Below are positions 13,201 to 26,244 of a DNA stretch of 64,000 bases, one piece after another (the stretch's first letter is position 1; each line of letters starts with the position of its first letter). The stretch covers positions 19,716,001 through 19,780,000 of the forward strand of contig NC_088316.1 of the NCBI RefSeq assembly GCF_910592395.1, read 5' to 3'. Both the position numbers and the translations under genes were made by a program. Origin of the DNA: Lineus longissimus. Taxonomy: Eukaryota; Nemertea; Pilidiophora; Heteronemertea; Lineidae. The notes under the pieces are model-generated. The model worked only from the letters and a program-made list of their open reading frames with translations, was not told the origin of the DNA and did no database searches.

Positions 13201-16200
13201 TCAAAGATTCAACATGGCAGTTGGACTGATTTTTACTCAGCTAAGACAGGACGTCACCCATTGAATCATCGCGATTGGTCGGTTAATCTGAAAATGCCCC
13301 TGTGAAGCAGGACAGTGCCTCTGATTGGACCAGACCAAAAGCTGCCCCGGTATTTGACGGCATGCTTTCTGATTGGACAACATACCGATGGTTAATTTGG
13401 TACACAGTTTGTATAGCTAAATGACCAAAAAATACACATGCGCTCCAAAATCATAGTTGAGCAGATTGAGGTATCTTTGTAAGAAATCTGCAGAAATCAA
13501 TGTTTGATATTTTATCAGGATCAGATCGGTTCCGTGGCGCATCCTTGCACATTTTAGTGTTTGGTAGGACTATCCCTCGTTGCAAATGGGTCAACATGCC
13601 ATTATCTTACATACTAGTATTATTTTGCAAGTTAATTTCAAATGCACAGTATCAATATTTGTGACATATTCAGTAGCCGACCACATCATTAACATTTGAA
13701 GCATGACTATATGACAGGTCCGGATTCATAAAACTTTCTGGTAATTGACATTTGAAATAATAAAGCGCTGGTATCATTACAAATTAGAATGATATAATGA
13801 TGTCCTGTTGAACTCTTTCACTGTATGATGTAGGCTATAACTCATTAAATGTAATTGGATAGAGAGGACCACCTTATACATTATATATCCTTGATTGCTA
13901 TGATTATACAACCACGGTGATCTGGCTCATGTCTCCAGCCAGATTGTTATATGACCAGATGGATCATAGAAATAAGACCGGCTTTTTAGGGCCATTCTGT
14001 ATGGGATAGGCTACCCGATGGTTGTGACTAACGCAACAACGTTTTTCGGGGTTGAAAGTACTAGCTATACCCCCCCCCCCCCGACTGATGTTAAAGCGGG
14101 GGGAAAACTTCATTTCGATCAATCCCTTCTGAATCGAGTACCGCATTTCTCTCACTTTTTAAACCTTAGCAAAGCATCAGTCGTCAGGTGCTCACACCAA
14201 GAGCCTGAACGGAATGAAACAGCTGTTGTTTTTATCAGCGAGTAACTTTCAGCAGCTTCACTTTTCAAAGATTCTTTTCATTTAAGTCAAATTCAAGCCA
14301 AGGCATGTGATTTCTCTGGGGTAAACCAACGGCGATAGATTTCACACCCAGATTAGTCATTTCAAACCAAGGCTTGAAAGGACAGCCCTACTTTGTAAAC
14401 GTACATTATTTCTACACTTTCACTGAGTGTTCATAGTACAATTCAATGAGAAATAATCACATGAATTATGCATTTACAGTTCACCATTGAAACTGCGGAA
14501 TAATGTTTACACACGTTTCTGAGGAACAATGCAACACGCTTCACCAGATAACTCCATTAAGGCCATTGATTTCCAACTTGTGTTCATTTCTGAATTTGTA
14601 CATGCATGTCAGTGTGTGAAGCCATGGCAATGGGATTAAGCGAGGCGACCTGCCGAGCTGTTTGCTTATCAATACACTATTTGAATAATGAAAAATTAAC
14701 ATTGGAAAGTGCGGAATCACAAATCGACTTGAGTGAAATTAATCGATGCTTTATGGTCAGTACTCATCCAGCTTTTACACTGAAAGGTGGTTGGTCCAGT
14801 GAGTGTGGTTGACCTACAATATTACAAATTGGTCAATAATGGAAAAAATAAATGACATAAACGGTTCATCATAAAGTTCATCTTTGACAAAGTAATTTGC
14901 TGTTGATGGGCATGGTACATACTTCCCATTATTTTGTAATACGACCTTTATAACTAAGTACTTTCATATCTGTTTTCATACATGAAAATTAGTTAAGGTC
15001 AAACCGACCCAAGGTAACAATGTAGTTATGCATGCATCTTTACCCTGATACCCCATGTTCAGTTGAGCTACTTCGTTTGTTGATATTCTCAACTGAAACC
15101 TTGCATTGTTTATAAGTTACAACCAAGCTACAAATTGCTTCAAAGTTTCGAGGTGAATAAAACACAAGAAAAACTTAACCGAAGATTTAACATCAGGGAA
15201 GCAACACAAGGTGTTTAGAACTTCTAACTAGCTGTCCAGCTTAACTTCACTACGGGAGATTGTTCTCATTCACAGTCGGCTTTCAGTAATAACCATCTGC
15301 CCAGTCATCATCTCAGTTGCTTAACTCCTCCATGCTTTACAGCGGAATGATATCTTGTATGAAAATAACGGGCTAACGATTTAACAACCTTCCAAGCCCA
15401 CCCCCAAAGCAGTTTACAATTGGACGGGGTACCGAACCGAAAAGCTGCATCAGGACAGGAAAGGGCAGGACCGTTCATTTTGTTTGAACCTCGCATCAGG
15501 CCGTTATTTCGAACTCGATGCAATGCAATGCAACTGTTGCAACTAATTCAAACTCAATGATCCCGATGAGTAATCAGGTTTTATTTGCCTCGGTAGTCTT
15601 ACTTTTTAGCCACAGTGAGTCGGATATGACATGGGAGGGGTGATTGATAGTCCGGGGTTAGTGTCAGTTGAGATGAGCTAACACATTCAAATGGTGAGAT
15701 CTGTTACAAATACGTGAGTAATCTTCATTTAAGCTATTAACTCTTGATTAAAGCTGGAAGTTGCTGTCAAAGGAAACGATGAAAAAAGGAAACTTTGTCA
15801 GAGTTATGATTCATAAAATTCAAATATCGAGTTTGTTTTTACATCCATCATCGATGTAAGTATTCTACCGTAATTTAAAAGAACTTCCCGACCAGTGCAG
15901 TGTAAGAAGGACTTCAGACCCAGGGAAAGCCCATAGACAGTGTGGGGACCTTATTTTACTCCGGTAAAACGAGAGTGACGAACGAACTGATCAGCTAAAA
16001 CTCGCCTCTCGATGCTATTTGGGTAAAAAGAAGATGTCGTGGAGATTGCAACAGCAAAATAGTTCCTAAGTTACTTCGCAAAACGGTAACCAAGATACTC
16101 CGCCATTTCGACCGCTTGGTCAACACTATTCTTATCTTCACCACAATGGAAAATGTCAAATGTCTGACGTTTATGATTGGCGGATCAACAAGATATGAAG

Positions 16201-19200
16201 ATTTATCCGCAGCTATACTTCACAATAGCATTTCTTTCGAGTCAACGCTCGGTATCAGCGTTTCCAGACAACATGTGGATCGGGAAATATCACTCGATGG
16301 ATGGGGAGATTTGTATACGACAAGAAGAAATGAATGTTGCAACTGAGGTCACATCTAATCGCTGGAGTGCTGTCTATAACTTCTTTCATGACATGGCAGA
16401 AGAAATGTTAACAAGAACTTTAAGTATCTGCTAATGGATATCATGGAAGTGATTGAAACTGCCTTGTACCAGTCAAAGAGGAGGAGGATTTACTAGCTCA
16501 TGCCATTCATCTAACCTATCCAATAGAAGGTTCGATAGCTCTTTCAACTAAACTTGTTGACTTGACTTCACTTTGTAGGTCATGCTGGCATCTACTCCTG
16601 TACCAATGAACGGGCAATTGTTTTGTAGTCCTTGTCAATCATCCTGAGATCAGGCTTTTTAGTCTCCCACGTCGTGTTTGAAATATCGAGAGGCGAAGTA
16701 TATTGAAAACACCTGGTGCCAGGATGTTGTCATAGAGCTTCGGCGGTCGCATCTTCTTTGGCATTACAGAAGAATGTGCGGCCAATACCCCTCTTTATGT
16801 CTGACACTTGTTGTAGCATTTGTATCCCATCATGATGATGATCAGATAAGAGGGGACCTCTCATCACTGACACCAGCTCATCAATAACTATCCATTATCT
16901 GTAATTAGGGGTAATGCTATCATCAGAATCAGCCTGTGGCATCATGGCTGCACATTACCATCCAGAGCCACTTTCATAAGTGGAATCCGTATCCCTGTAG
17001 ACCTTATCCCTCGAGAATCTATGCTATAGAGCTTGGTATATTTCAAACATGATACATATCGTCAAGATATCAAACGGAACGCACGGTTACTGATCAGCAA
17101 CAGTAGCTAGCAGTTAATGAAAGTTCAATGCACTTTCAATGTTGCTTTTTCGCTTATTTTGTTTCTGGAGACTTGACTCTTCTCCTTTATCGCTTCTGAG
17201 GAAAACATTCTCGGTTCTCTGGTGTAGAATATGGGAGAAGCTTGGATACTAATTCATACTTCACGCAAACAGGGAATACCCAATTAGGAGATTGCATAGA
17301 TAACGTATTCAGAAGTGTCACCTAGATCCAGTTTTACTGCCACGTCTGTTGCATTTGACACTAATCCTATTTGGTGAGTAGCATTGGTATCATGAAATCA
17401 CCCATAAACATACATTATTTGTAATTAGGGATGAACTCACAACGTTGTTATAGGCAGCTATATCAGCCCGCTGGAGCTGTAACATCACTCCGAGAGCCTT
17501 TCTCCCATGGATCCGTTCAGCTCTACAGCAAAAGCTACTCATCAATACAAGCAGCAAAAAACAACTTCTTGTTTATCTTTATCTTCTATAGGGAATGTAA
17601 AGTTCGGTCTGGCAGTGGTTGAATTTGATTGGGAAGTTGGGATATCCAATTTAATACTGATATCTGCCTTATCTCGATCAGTGCCAGCCATCGATGGATG
17701 ACTAACTCCTAAGATCAATATAGTGTTGACATATATGCTTTGATGTGATGACTGATGGAAAGTAATCTATTCACATATGATCACAATCACTTTATAATGA
17801 TATGACTTGGGCTAATCCAAGTTAGAAACTATAGTCACGTTAACCCTCCTGGTGGTCTGTCATCGCTGATCCAAATGCAGGTCCTTATATTAACCGATTC
17901 TGACCGGAACTCGAATATGACCATCACCTTTATAGTTAACTACAGTGCTCTGCTACCATGTCACCACCAGCCGGATCAGCGAAGTGTTTTAATTTTACTT
18001 TGTTTGAGCCAAAGAAAGAAGCAAGCTAACCCAACTTTGTTAATCCAAGTGGATTGTCCCGTGTTCTTCTGTCCGTAATCTTTCACTAGACAACAGCACC
18101 GGCAATCCCATCTGATCACGAACTACTGTTTAATCCAAACCAGTTGCCCTGAGTCGTGGTCATCAAGCTTGCTGTGGATTCAGTCGCCGATGTCAGCCAC
18201 TTTTTCGAATAGCAATTTATTCGCGTCTTCTTTGTTTGGAAAAGAGAGGACATTTGATATCTCGACGGAAGGTTGTCAATAGCCGGCACCGTGCTGTCAC
18301 ACTGAGCAATTACTGCATCAATCAATGGGCACATTATTACAAATATCATAAAGTCATCCAGCAGTACTTGGCTTGGCGTGCGCCCTCAAAGAAACTTACA
18401 CAGAAATCATGATCACTAATTGCGTTTGTCAGCGTCTATCGATTGTCTGAGAGAATGATTCTTGACACTAAACCAGGCGTTAAGAGCTGTTTGATCTATC
18501 TTTTTCATCTATTGTGGGTCGAGCTGAATCGGTCATTCCATTTTTTCATCATTCGGCCTGTCGGGGCGATGACGCATCACAAAAACCCAGTCTATTGAAC
18601 GTTTTGAAGAGTGGCTGTTGCTGGCATTGCGGGCTCTTATTGTTCAAGTGAATTCACTTCATAATGCTACGTTCTGAAAGGTATTAAGTCCATGTTGCAA
18701 AAAGTGATGACATGGATGAAGAAGGGAAATTTCTCGTAGAGATTCATCGCACTCAATTGGACGATCATAGGAGGACGTTGCCCAAAGCATGCAGTATTAT
18801 CCAGCTGTGGAGGTCATACGGATGAGAACATTGATCAAAGTATGCGGGTTTTAGCAGGACACGGGAAATGACAGAACATACTTGTACATTCACCAAACTG
18901 TCACTAGTTCATCTTCCGTTGGCGACCGGCGTCTTAGATTGATGGCTATCATTAGGATAATGTCCTTCCTGACTGATATGAGCTAATTTACCGTAGACCT
19001 ACCGCTAGCGCTTTCATGAATAAAATCAGGAAAGCTTCCTCATGATATCGAAATTAGGAACCTTGAGATAGAGTGCTCGGTGATGGTCACCTCATGTGTT
19101 CCACATTTGGGTGCTTGAAGGAGGCTCTTAGAATATGCATGCAGAAGCAGCAAAATCATTATATGATCACCCGTTTCCCTATTCCTTATCATTATACACA

Positions 19201-20337
19201 CATCTCTTCTGCGGATAGCCAAGTCTTGTTCACATACAAGAAACGCGATAAGACCACCATAACTGCTGCTGTACAGGTTTAAACGCGAACTTGTTACGTC
19301 TATCTATTTCCTCCAAGCATTCATCCATTACATTTCCAATCCTGGTGTCCTTTACCACATCTCAAGATCATAAAGAAATAAAGAGTTGTCAGCTTCCTGT
19401 TACAACCCAGCATCATCAATCTTACTGCTCTGCCACGAAGACATATGAAACATGAGAAACGATTCATAGTGTACAATCTAAGATTGCCTCCTATAAACCA
19501 CGTACAGGGAACGCTTCAGATTTGATTCTGGCTTTTAATCAACTTGGTGTTTCTTGATTTTGCTCATGATGCTGACCGTACTGGGAATTCTAACACGTCC
19601 AGTGCGCATATGGGAAGTGATGTCATCTTAGATGATGTATTGTCGGACACCAGCTCTTAAAATGTCGCCAATGGTATTGACTCCACTGAGAATCGTGAAA
19701 TGGTTTGAAATTTTAAAATGATCAGCCCGAATGTTGCATTGGTTGCCTGACAACCAGATTAGCAGATTACTTCCGTTTATTGCATTATGAATACATATTG
19801 TAGGATATGCATAACCGTAAAGGGATATTTACCAAGTCGTGGTCTCTCGAGCAAGATACATCATATAATGGCGTACTTAAAGCCAAGCTTTATGAAATAG
19901 CAACAGAATTGATTCATTGCTGTCATGTTTGATAACAAATGCACAGGGCGGGTTTCAGGTTGAATATCTGATTACAAATACTTGTCAAAGTTATCTAGGA
20001 TACCTGCAATGAGTTGTGACTTCAACTTCTGAGAAACATTCTTACTCCAACTATTTTGTAACGTAGAGTTTCTTTTGCCAGTCAGAGTACATGTAATTCA
20101 ATTTTCGTTAGCCTGCCTGCAACCATCTTTGCTATGATCGGAAGCATTGTTCTCGGTATGGTGCAGCGGAGTCGATCGTTCATTCTCCAATGAGGAGATA
20201 AGGAGTCTACCTCGAGATGACTTGCAGAAATGTTTAACGTGCTTTATTTTCAGGAAATGCTTTATCTGTAGTTGCAATGACCACATGACAATTGAATGTG
20301 TGTGATTAACGTATCTTTACATTATATATACTTGCAG
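10221..20337. other. Large intergenic region
   Basis: The first 300 bases are the PDZD11 3' UTR. Beyond that no exon-like segment with conserved motifs was recognised on either strand in about 9.8 kb. There are 13-nt C runs at 13161-13173 and 14070-14082. The 5' UTR exons, introns and promoter of the downstream LRR-Ig gene must lie at least partly here, since that gene's start exon begins at a splice acceptor (20337). Confidence 0.6.
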
Positions 20338-20372
20338 AATTCGGCGTGAAGTCTACGTAACTCAGTGTCCTG

Positions 20373-20387
20373 ATGCACGATGGGTGA
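20373..20387 (+). promoter_or_regulatory. Four-codon uORF overlapping the LRR-Ig start codon
   Basis: ATG CAC GAT GGG TGA begins 7 nt before the main ATG (20380) and ends inside it in another frame. The uORF start has a weak context (C at -3) while the main ATG has A at -3 and G at +4. Leaky scanning is therefore expected, with possible damping of receptor synthesis. Confidence 0.4.
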
Positions 20388-22107
20388 TTGGATCTACTTT
20401 AGTGCTATGGTCGCCATGTTGACCGGAATATCCGCCCAATCGTGTCCAGAGGTTTGCTTCTGCTCGGGAACGACTGTCCAATGCGAGTCCCTCAGCGAGG
20501 AGGCTGAGTTGCAGTGGTCTGTGAGGGACATGCCTGCAGGCACAGAAACCCTCATCCTCAATGATTACAGATCCAGGGGCATCCAAGCCAGGACATTCTT
20601 CCGGCTCACGGAGTTACGGACTTTACAAATTGAGTCTGGGAGGCTCTTAGTCTCCCTGGTCAAGGACACATTCCTTGGCCTCAGCAAGTTGGAAAATTTA
20701 ACCATATCTGGAACGGCATTGCAAGATTTTCCAGAGAGATTATTCGAGCTATTAATCAAGTTAACTTTGTTGGATATAATAAACACCCCGGTGAAAAGTT
20801 TAGATGATACGGATTTCATAGGATTAACTGCATTGAAGGAGCTGCGGATTACCAACAATGGGCGTTTGATTACGATATCAAAACAGGCCTTGGATCCACT
20901 TGTGAATCTTCAAAGACTTTCTTTACAGGGATCTATTAGATTGTCAATACAAAGTGGGATGTTTTCTAAATTATCAAAGTTGACAACTTTGGATTTATCA
21001 ACAGTGAAATTGGTTTCTCCTGTTGATCGTGGTTTGTTCGAAGGTCTCGGTGCATTGAAATCGTTAATTCTGAATCGATGTGACATACGGTCGATTGAAC
21101 GCGACTCCTTCGAGTTTGTAGCTGATTCTTTAGGATATCTTGATTTATCCAAAAATGAGATTGCTTTATTTAAAGTGAATACGTTTGCGGATTGTAAGAC
21201 GCTACAGACACTTAACATAAGTCACAATTTGCTTAACACACGCGCGGATGTTAGGACAACCTTCGAGGCGAAGGCTTTCAGTGGATTGGTGAAACTTACA
21301 CATTTGGATATCTCTTACACGGACCTTGGTAACATGACAACTGAGACCTGGGAAAAGGTTCTCAAACCGATCAAAAAAGCGAACATCAATGCAGTGGGTT
21401 GCAGTTACCACTGCTCATGTTCTGCAGCTGACTTGGGTAACTGGTTCCGCCGAAATGACGTCACGATATCATTGTCTTGTAAAACTCCAAACTGGATTAA
21501 AGGAACCCCAGTGAAGACGTTAGTATTAGACACCTTAAAGTGTACTAAACCTGCCATTGGGACGAGACGTGAGCGATTCCAGGTGTCTTCCCTTGGAGAA
21601 CCAAACGCAACAGCTACGGTAGTCTGCGGGGCGTACACTTTCCACGGGTTCCCGGAAATCTCGTATGACGCCCTACAGGGGGCGCCCTTTTCCAAGAAGT
21701 ACACGTCGGAAAGCACGGAGCATCTTTTTGATGATGAGAGTAGGTACAATTCTTTCCTTGTGATAACACTGGAGGACTTTAATGGAGATATCCCTGGGAA
21801 AATCCGGTGTAAAGCTTCCAACGACTATGGTTATACCGAATGGGTTGTGGATATACCAAGGGTAGCAGAGATGAAGAAGAAAGTTTCTGATGAAGACAAC
21901 CATATTTTCAAGAATTTACCAACCTGGGTACTCGGAGCTTGTGGGGTTGGAGCTCTGTTGTTTATAGTGATTTTTGCACTGGTTTTAGCATGGCGTATCC
22001 GCGTCAGACGACGGGAACGAGACGCATTACGCCATGTCAACAAAAATAGTGACTATTACTTGGAATGTGAGAAATATGAAAAATACAAAATGCCATCTGA
22101 AGCGTAG
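20380..22107 (+). CDS. LRR-Ig single-pass transmembrane receptor, single coding exon
   Basis: 575 residues on one exon, which starts after a splice acceptor at 20336-20337 in the 5' UTR. Signal peptide residues 1-20 end at A-Q before the LRRNT cap with C22-x3-C26-x-C28-x6-C35. About nine to ten leucine-rich repeats follow, residues ~60-330, with LxxLxLS-type strands such as LTTLDLSTVKL and LGYLDLSKNEIALF. The LRRCT cap has C341, C345, C347 and a final C388. A C2-type Ig domain is framed by C416 and C477 (RCKASNDYG, the usual YxCxAxNxxG region without the tyrosine). A transmembrane helix spans ~516-538, then a basic stop-transfer RIRVRRRER and a 37-residue tyrosine-rich tail with no kinase. 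The architecture resembles Kekkon/AMIGO/LINGO and Trk-type ectodomains, which act in neuronal adhesion or growth-factor modulation. The specific orthologue is not recognised; ligand and function are unknown. Confidence 0.9.
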   Translation: MGDWIYFSAMVAMLTGISAQSCPEVCFCSGTTVQCESLSEEAELQWSVRDMPAGTETLILNDYRSRGIQARTFFRLTELRTLQIESGRLLVSLVKDTFLGLSKLENLTISGTALQDFPERLFELLIKLTLLDIINTPVKSLDDTDFIGLTALKELRITNNGRLITISKQALDPLVNLQRLSLQGSIRLSIQSGMFSKLSKLTTLDLSTVKLVSPVDRGLFEGLGALKSLILNRCDIRSIERDSFEFVADSLGYLDLSKNEIALFKVNTFADCKTLQTLNISHNLLNTRADVRTTFEAKAFSGLVKLTHLDISYTDLGNMTTETWEKVLKPIKKANINAVGCSYHCSCSAADLGNWFRRNDVTISLSCKTPNWIKGTPVKTLVLDTLKCTKPAIGTRRERFQVSSLGEPNATATVVCGAYTFHGFPEISYDALQGAPFSKKYTSESTEHLFDDESRYNSFLVITLEDFNGDIPGKIRCKASNDYGYTEWVVDIPRVAEMKKKVSDEDNHIFKNLPTWVLGACGVGALLFIVIFALVLAWRIRVRRRERDALRHVNKNSDYYLECEKYEKYKMPSEA

Positions 22108-22394
22108 ATTGTCACGAGTCAAACTCATTGCCTAATGTAGCCACATCCTAATGTAATTTCAATCTGATTAAGTGGCAAAAAAGTTGTCCATGAGCATCAT
22201 GATTACAGTACAGAAATCAATTTAATAACAGACAAGTTTGAATCGGCAGCTGAACACACGAATTCAGTGCGATATGCTGCCAGCTGGCATTGACAAGGTT
22301 GAATGTGAGTCGATGTGGCATCATCATGACGGATAACAATTGGTTTTGCACTGTTAGCTATATTTGAGGACGTCCATGAAATGCCAAGCCAGTC

Positions 22395-22400
22395 AATAAA
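22395..22400 (+). terminator. Polyadenylation signal of the LRR-Ig gene
   Basis: AATAAA 288 nt after the stop at 22107, giving a compact 3' UTR. It is the first canonical signal after the stop. Confidence 0.5.
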
Positions 22401-22419
22401 AGCTGTAGTAAGTGCGGTA

Positions 22420-25400
22420 TGAAATGAGTAGACGAAGTCCCTCTCACCCATCTGCCAATACAAACCACCACTTGTGTCCGGTCTGTATGCCATCATGGAT
22501 AGCTTCATGTCAATTCTGTCAATGGTCTATCATCATCGTGGGTTATGGAAACTAATATTTGGGCAAGTAGTGGAAATGGTTTGGTTCCTTGAACGATTCA
22601 TGTTGAACTACATCCTTGAATACCCGGTTCAATCGTTTGCTGTCTCCAATATATCAGGTAGACAGATGCATTTACATTTATACATCCAACCAACCAACAG
22701 ACATATACATCAACAGCCAATGGACAAACTCGTATTTGTCTAGCTTACTCTGTGTACGTTGCTCGTCATTGACCAATGTGCCCCGCCGGAGAATTAAGGC
22801 CTACTGTATGATGATGAACAAAAATAGTTTTCATGGGAGAGCCCAGCATCCGTATTAACATATGGACTGACAGAACTCATTTGAACAGTGTTAATTGAGA
22901 AGCAAATGTGTTTTTCATTGCAAAGTGTGACGTTTGTAAATAACTGTTGATAAGTGGTGATGATATATCAACTGAGCATGACATTACTACAGTGTGTGTC
23001 AAAAGGATGTTAACGTTCCCTGTCGACGCTGAACTATCATCAACATTTAGTTGGTAATTCTTCGGAGTTCATCCTGGTATGATAGGGGGAAGTCGATGGC
23101 AGTTCATAGCACACTATCCGTATCGCAGCATAATCGACAGTTACAGCTATCAAGAACATTGTCTGCATTCTTTTCGAAATAGAGGTTGAATACAAAGTCT
23201 AAAATAGACTTGTGAAAGCAAGATAGATTGGTTTCACGTGACGTCATCACCTGACATAAAAGAAAGCAAGTCCAAATGGTTTGATTCAAGCAGAGTCTTT
23301 CAAATATAACTGTTTTAAAAGACTCTGATTCAGTTCAGTCAGGCACGACAAATCATTGTTCTGCCCTCCAACATGGCTGGTCGTGAAAACACTCTATTGT
23401 CTTCTATACAAGTTGAAATTAGAGACAAAAACTGCCCTTGATTTCTTTTGAAACACACTTTATATAACAATACATTATATGGCAAATGTAATTGATTTTA
23501 GCCAGCCAGCTTATTACTCATGGCTCTATTGTTTGTGTTACCATTGTCCTCTGTGGGGACTTAATCGAATTGGTCTTTTCTGACATCAGTGTTTGCCACA
23601 ATTTAATTATTGCTGCCGCCCTGGCCAACTGGACGATTTTTTGTACATGTATTGTAAATACTGTTGGCGTTACTCATGTATACATGTATGGATGTCATGT
23701 TTGTGTACACAGTTATGTTATGTGACGCTATGTTATGTTATGTTGGGAGTGAGACTAGTTAATTTCTAACGAGAGCCATGTTAACTGGTGTTCAAAGAGG
23801 GGAGTTCTTACAGAAAATTACCGGTTTACCCGAGATCACTGTGTTCACTGCGAAAACAGACAAGACTGCAGTGAATTAGAAGATGGACGAAGTTGTGTGA
23901 AGAAGTTTGTGGTAGCGACCATGAAAGACTGAGATAATACAACTAACAGGCTGAAGAAGTGAGATTCACATGCACCCTTTACCTACAGTGGTCATGAAAA
24001 ATGTATACTGATGACACCATAGCTGTCAGAAGTCATGAAATTTACATTAGCTTTATTTACATTATTTACATTATTTACACTATAAAGTCTATTTCATGAA
24101 ATAGATTATTTGGTCGAAGCACGCAAATTGTCTTGTCGTACGCCTGCTTGTAGTGGAACAAAATCATTGTTGGAGCAGACACCTGACTATCGTAGATGTG
24201 TACATATTATTTTTCGCAATGAAAATGGCCTGTAAATAATAATTTTACAATTTGTATCCACGTGAATGATATTTCAGCGTTATTTCTTTTAAACTGTCAC
24301 AAGTGTGTACTTATTCAGTGTCTCCTGAGGTGGAAATTGGACTTTGGGCTATCACTTAGCTATCAAAATCAAAGTCAAGGAGCTCACTTTACCTATCACC
24401 TGGAGGGATTTTTCTATTTCAGATTCGCCTTCTTGATTCAGTCATATTACCCAAGACATCATTTTTTTACTATCACTGTTGTTATTGAGCTGTCCAACAG
24501 GAAGGGTAACACCTAAAACAACTCAATGGACATAGTCCCTGAGCGCTCATTATCCATTACATTGAAACGGGTTCGATATTTATGGCATTTGCTGCCTGAC
24601 CAACATGGTAAACATCAAGGCACCCCATAATCCACACGAGAGTTTGAACTGCAGGGTCGTTTATAACAATTAGAGTAACAAGTTAATCTTTATGATGTAT
24701 GACCAAGGAGAGGTAAGCGGTCTCTGGTGAACCTCATCACGAATCCGTAGACCCATCATAGGAGCGCACGGTTTGATACTAGATGATGCCAACAACTTCA
24801 TAATTCAGTGGAACCATTACTACAGTGCCAGTGAAGAGTTGGTGCACGTCTGTTTAAAAAAGTGTGTTGTGCACCTTTTTTTCCGATAATAGAAAGCACA
24901 TCAGCGGCAAGACAGTCTCCTACAGGATCTTACATTCACAGTCACACAGTCTGTCATCCATATAATCACCGAAACCGAGACAACTTATCAACTTCAATCA
25001 AAAATCCCTTTCATCCAATCACTTTCGTTCATAATCCCCCAAGCTGCGGCGGAGTATATAGCTCGAGGTCCGTAAAACAATCCGTCTTGCTACCGCAACT
25101 CTAATAAATCCTCCCGTGATCTCCACTTGTCTTTTACAAAGCTTCTCTAATACTCCCCTCCCCGCGCAAGGTTCAGGCGGATTGTCTTCGTAATCTGATC
25201 GTATAATGAACAATAAGACATGTACATGTTTAGCCTGTTGATTAGAATAGCCGTGCATATACACGTACAAAGCGATCTCGATCAGTAACAAGTCGATCAA
25301 AACATTTATTCCAACTAATTCACTTCTGCCTCTGGTTGTTCTTTTTTGCATAACACTACAGAGTGGTTGTTATTGGCAATCCCGACATGCGATCCAGTCA

Positions 25401-26120
25401 TTCAGAGAGAGAGAGCGACTGCGGCTCATTTATCAAGTTAGTGGTCATTGAATCAGGATAATGTACAAGAAATGAAAGAAATGCATTATGTTTAACGATC
25501 GTCTTTAGTTAACGGAATGCTCCTTCGTTGGTGACGCATTCAAAGAAAGGCGAGATAAACAAAATCACGAACGCTATGGTTCGTGGACGATGGATAACAT
25601 TTTGGTTGAGAGTTGTCCTGAATGATTGTGTGGCACGACTGTCTGTCATGTGTAGGCGAGAAACAGTGGAAATTCCGCCAAAAAATAATGAAAGCAGATG
25701 CAAAGACAGAATACTAAAGACGGAATACGTACAGGACACAACTTTTTTATTCATAAAACATAGACTCTTGTCGACAACAAAACAGGGGTCACAAGTCTAA
25801 AAGCTGTCGTGAATCGAGGTTCAACCATTGAACTTTTGAGATATGTTGAATTTTGCACAAATCAGCCAAAAAACGCACCAACTGGCACTGGACGGCATTT
25901 CAACACGGGGCCGACGCACATTCCAAGTTCAGTGTACACATACGTCGGCAACAACAGTAAAATGCGTAGTTTCTTGTTAGCCACCTATTGAGTAGTGCTC
26001 TAGGTTTCAGAAACCTCAAAAACATGTTTTTGCCAAAACAACTGCTAAATTAACACTGGCATACTGTGAGGGCCAAGAAATTAATGATCATTTAGGAACT
26101 ACGGTTAGGGCTTGGCCGCG
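22420..26120. other. Intergenic region
   Basis: No conserved coding segment was recognised. Short simple repeats are present, such as an ATTTACATT-type array at about 24040-24085 and TATGTTATGT copies near 23715-23745. The right end must contain the GATB promoter. Confidence 0.55.
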
Positions 26121-26244
26121 CATGAATACAAAAAAAGTCCGTTATGAGGTTGACCGGCGAGCCAACTGTGGCAGAGACAGTAGGTCGAGTGAGCGGTCGG
26201 TGTGGAATTCGTCAACTCTACTCTACAAAAAACGACAAACCAAA

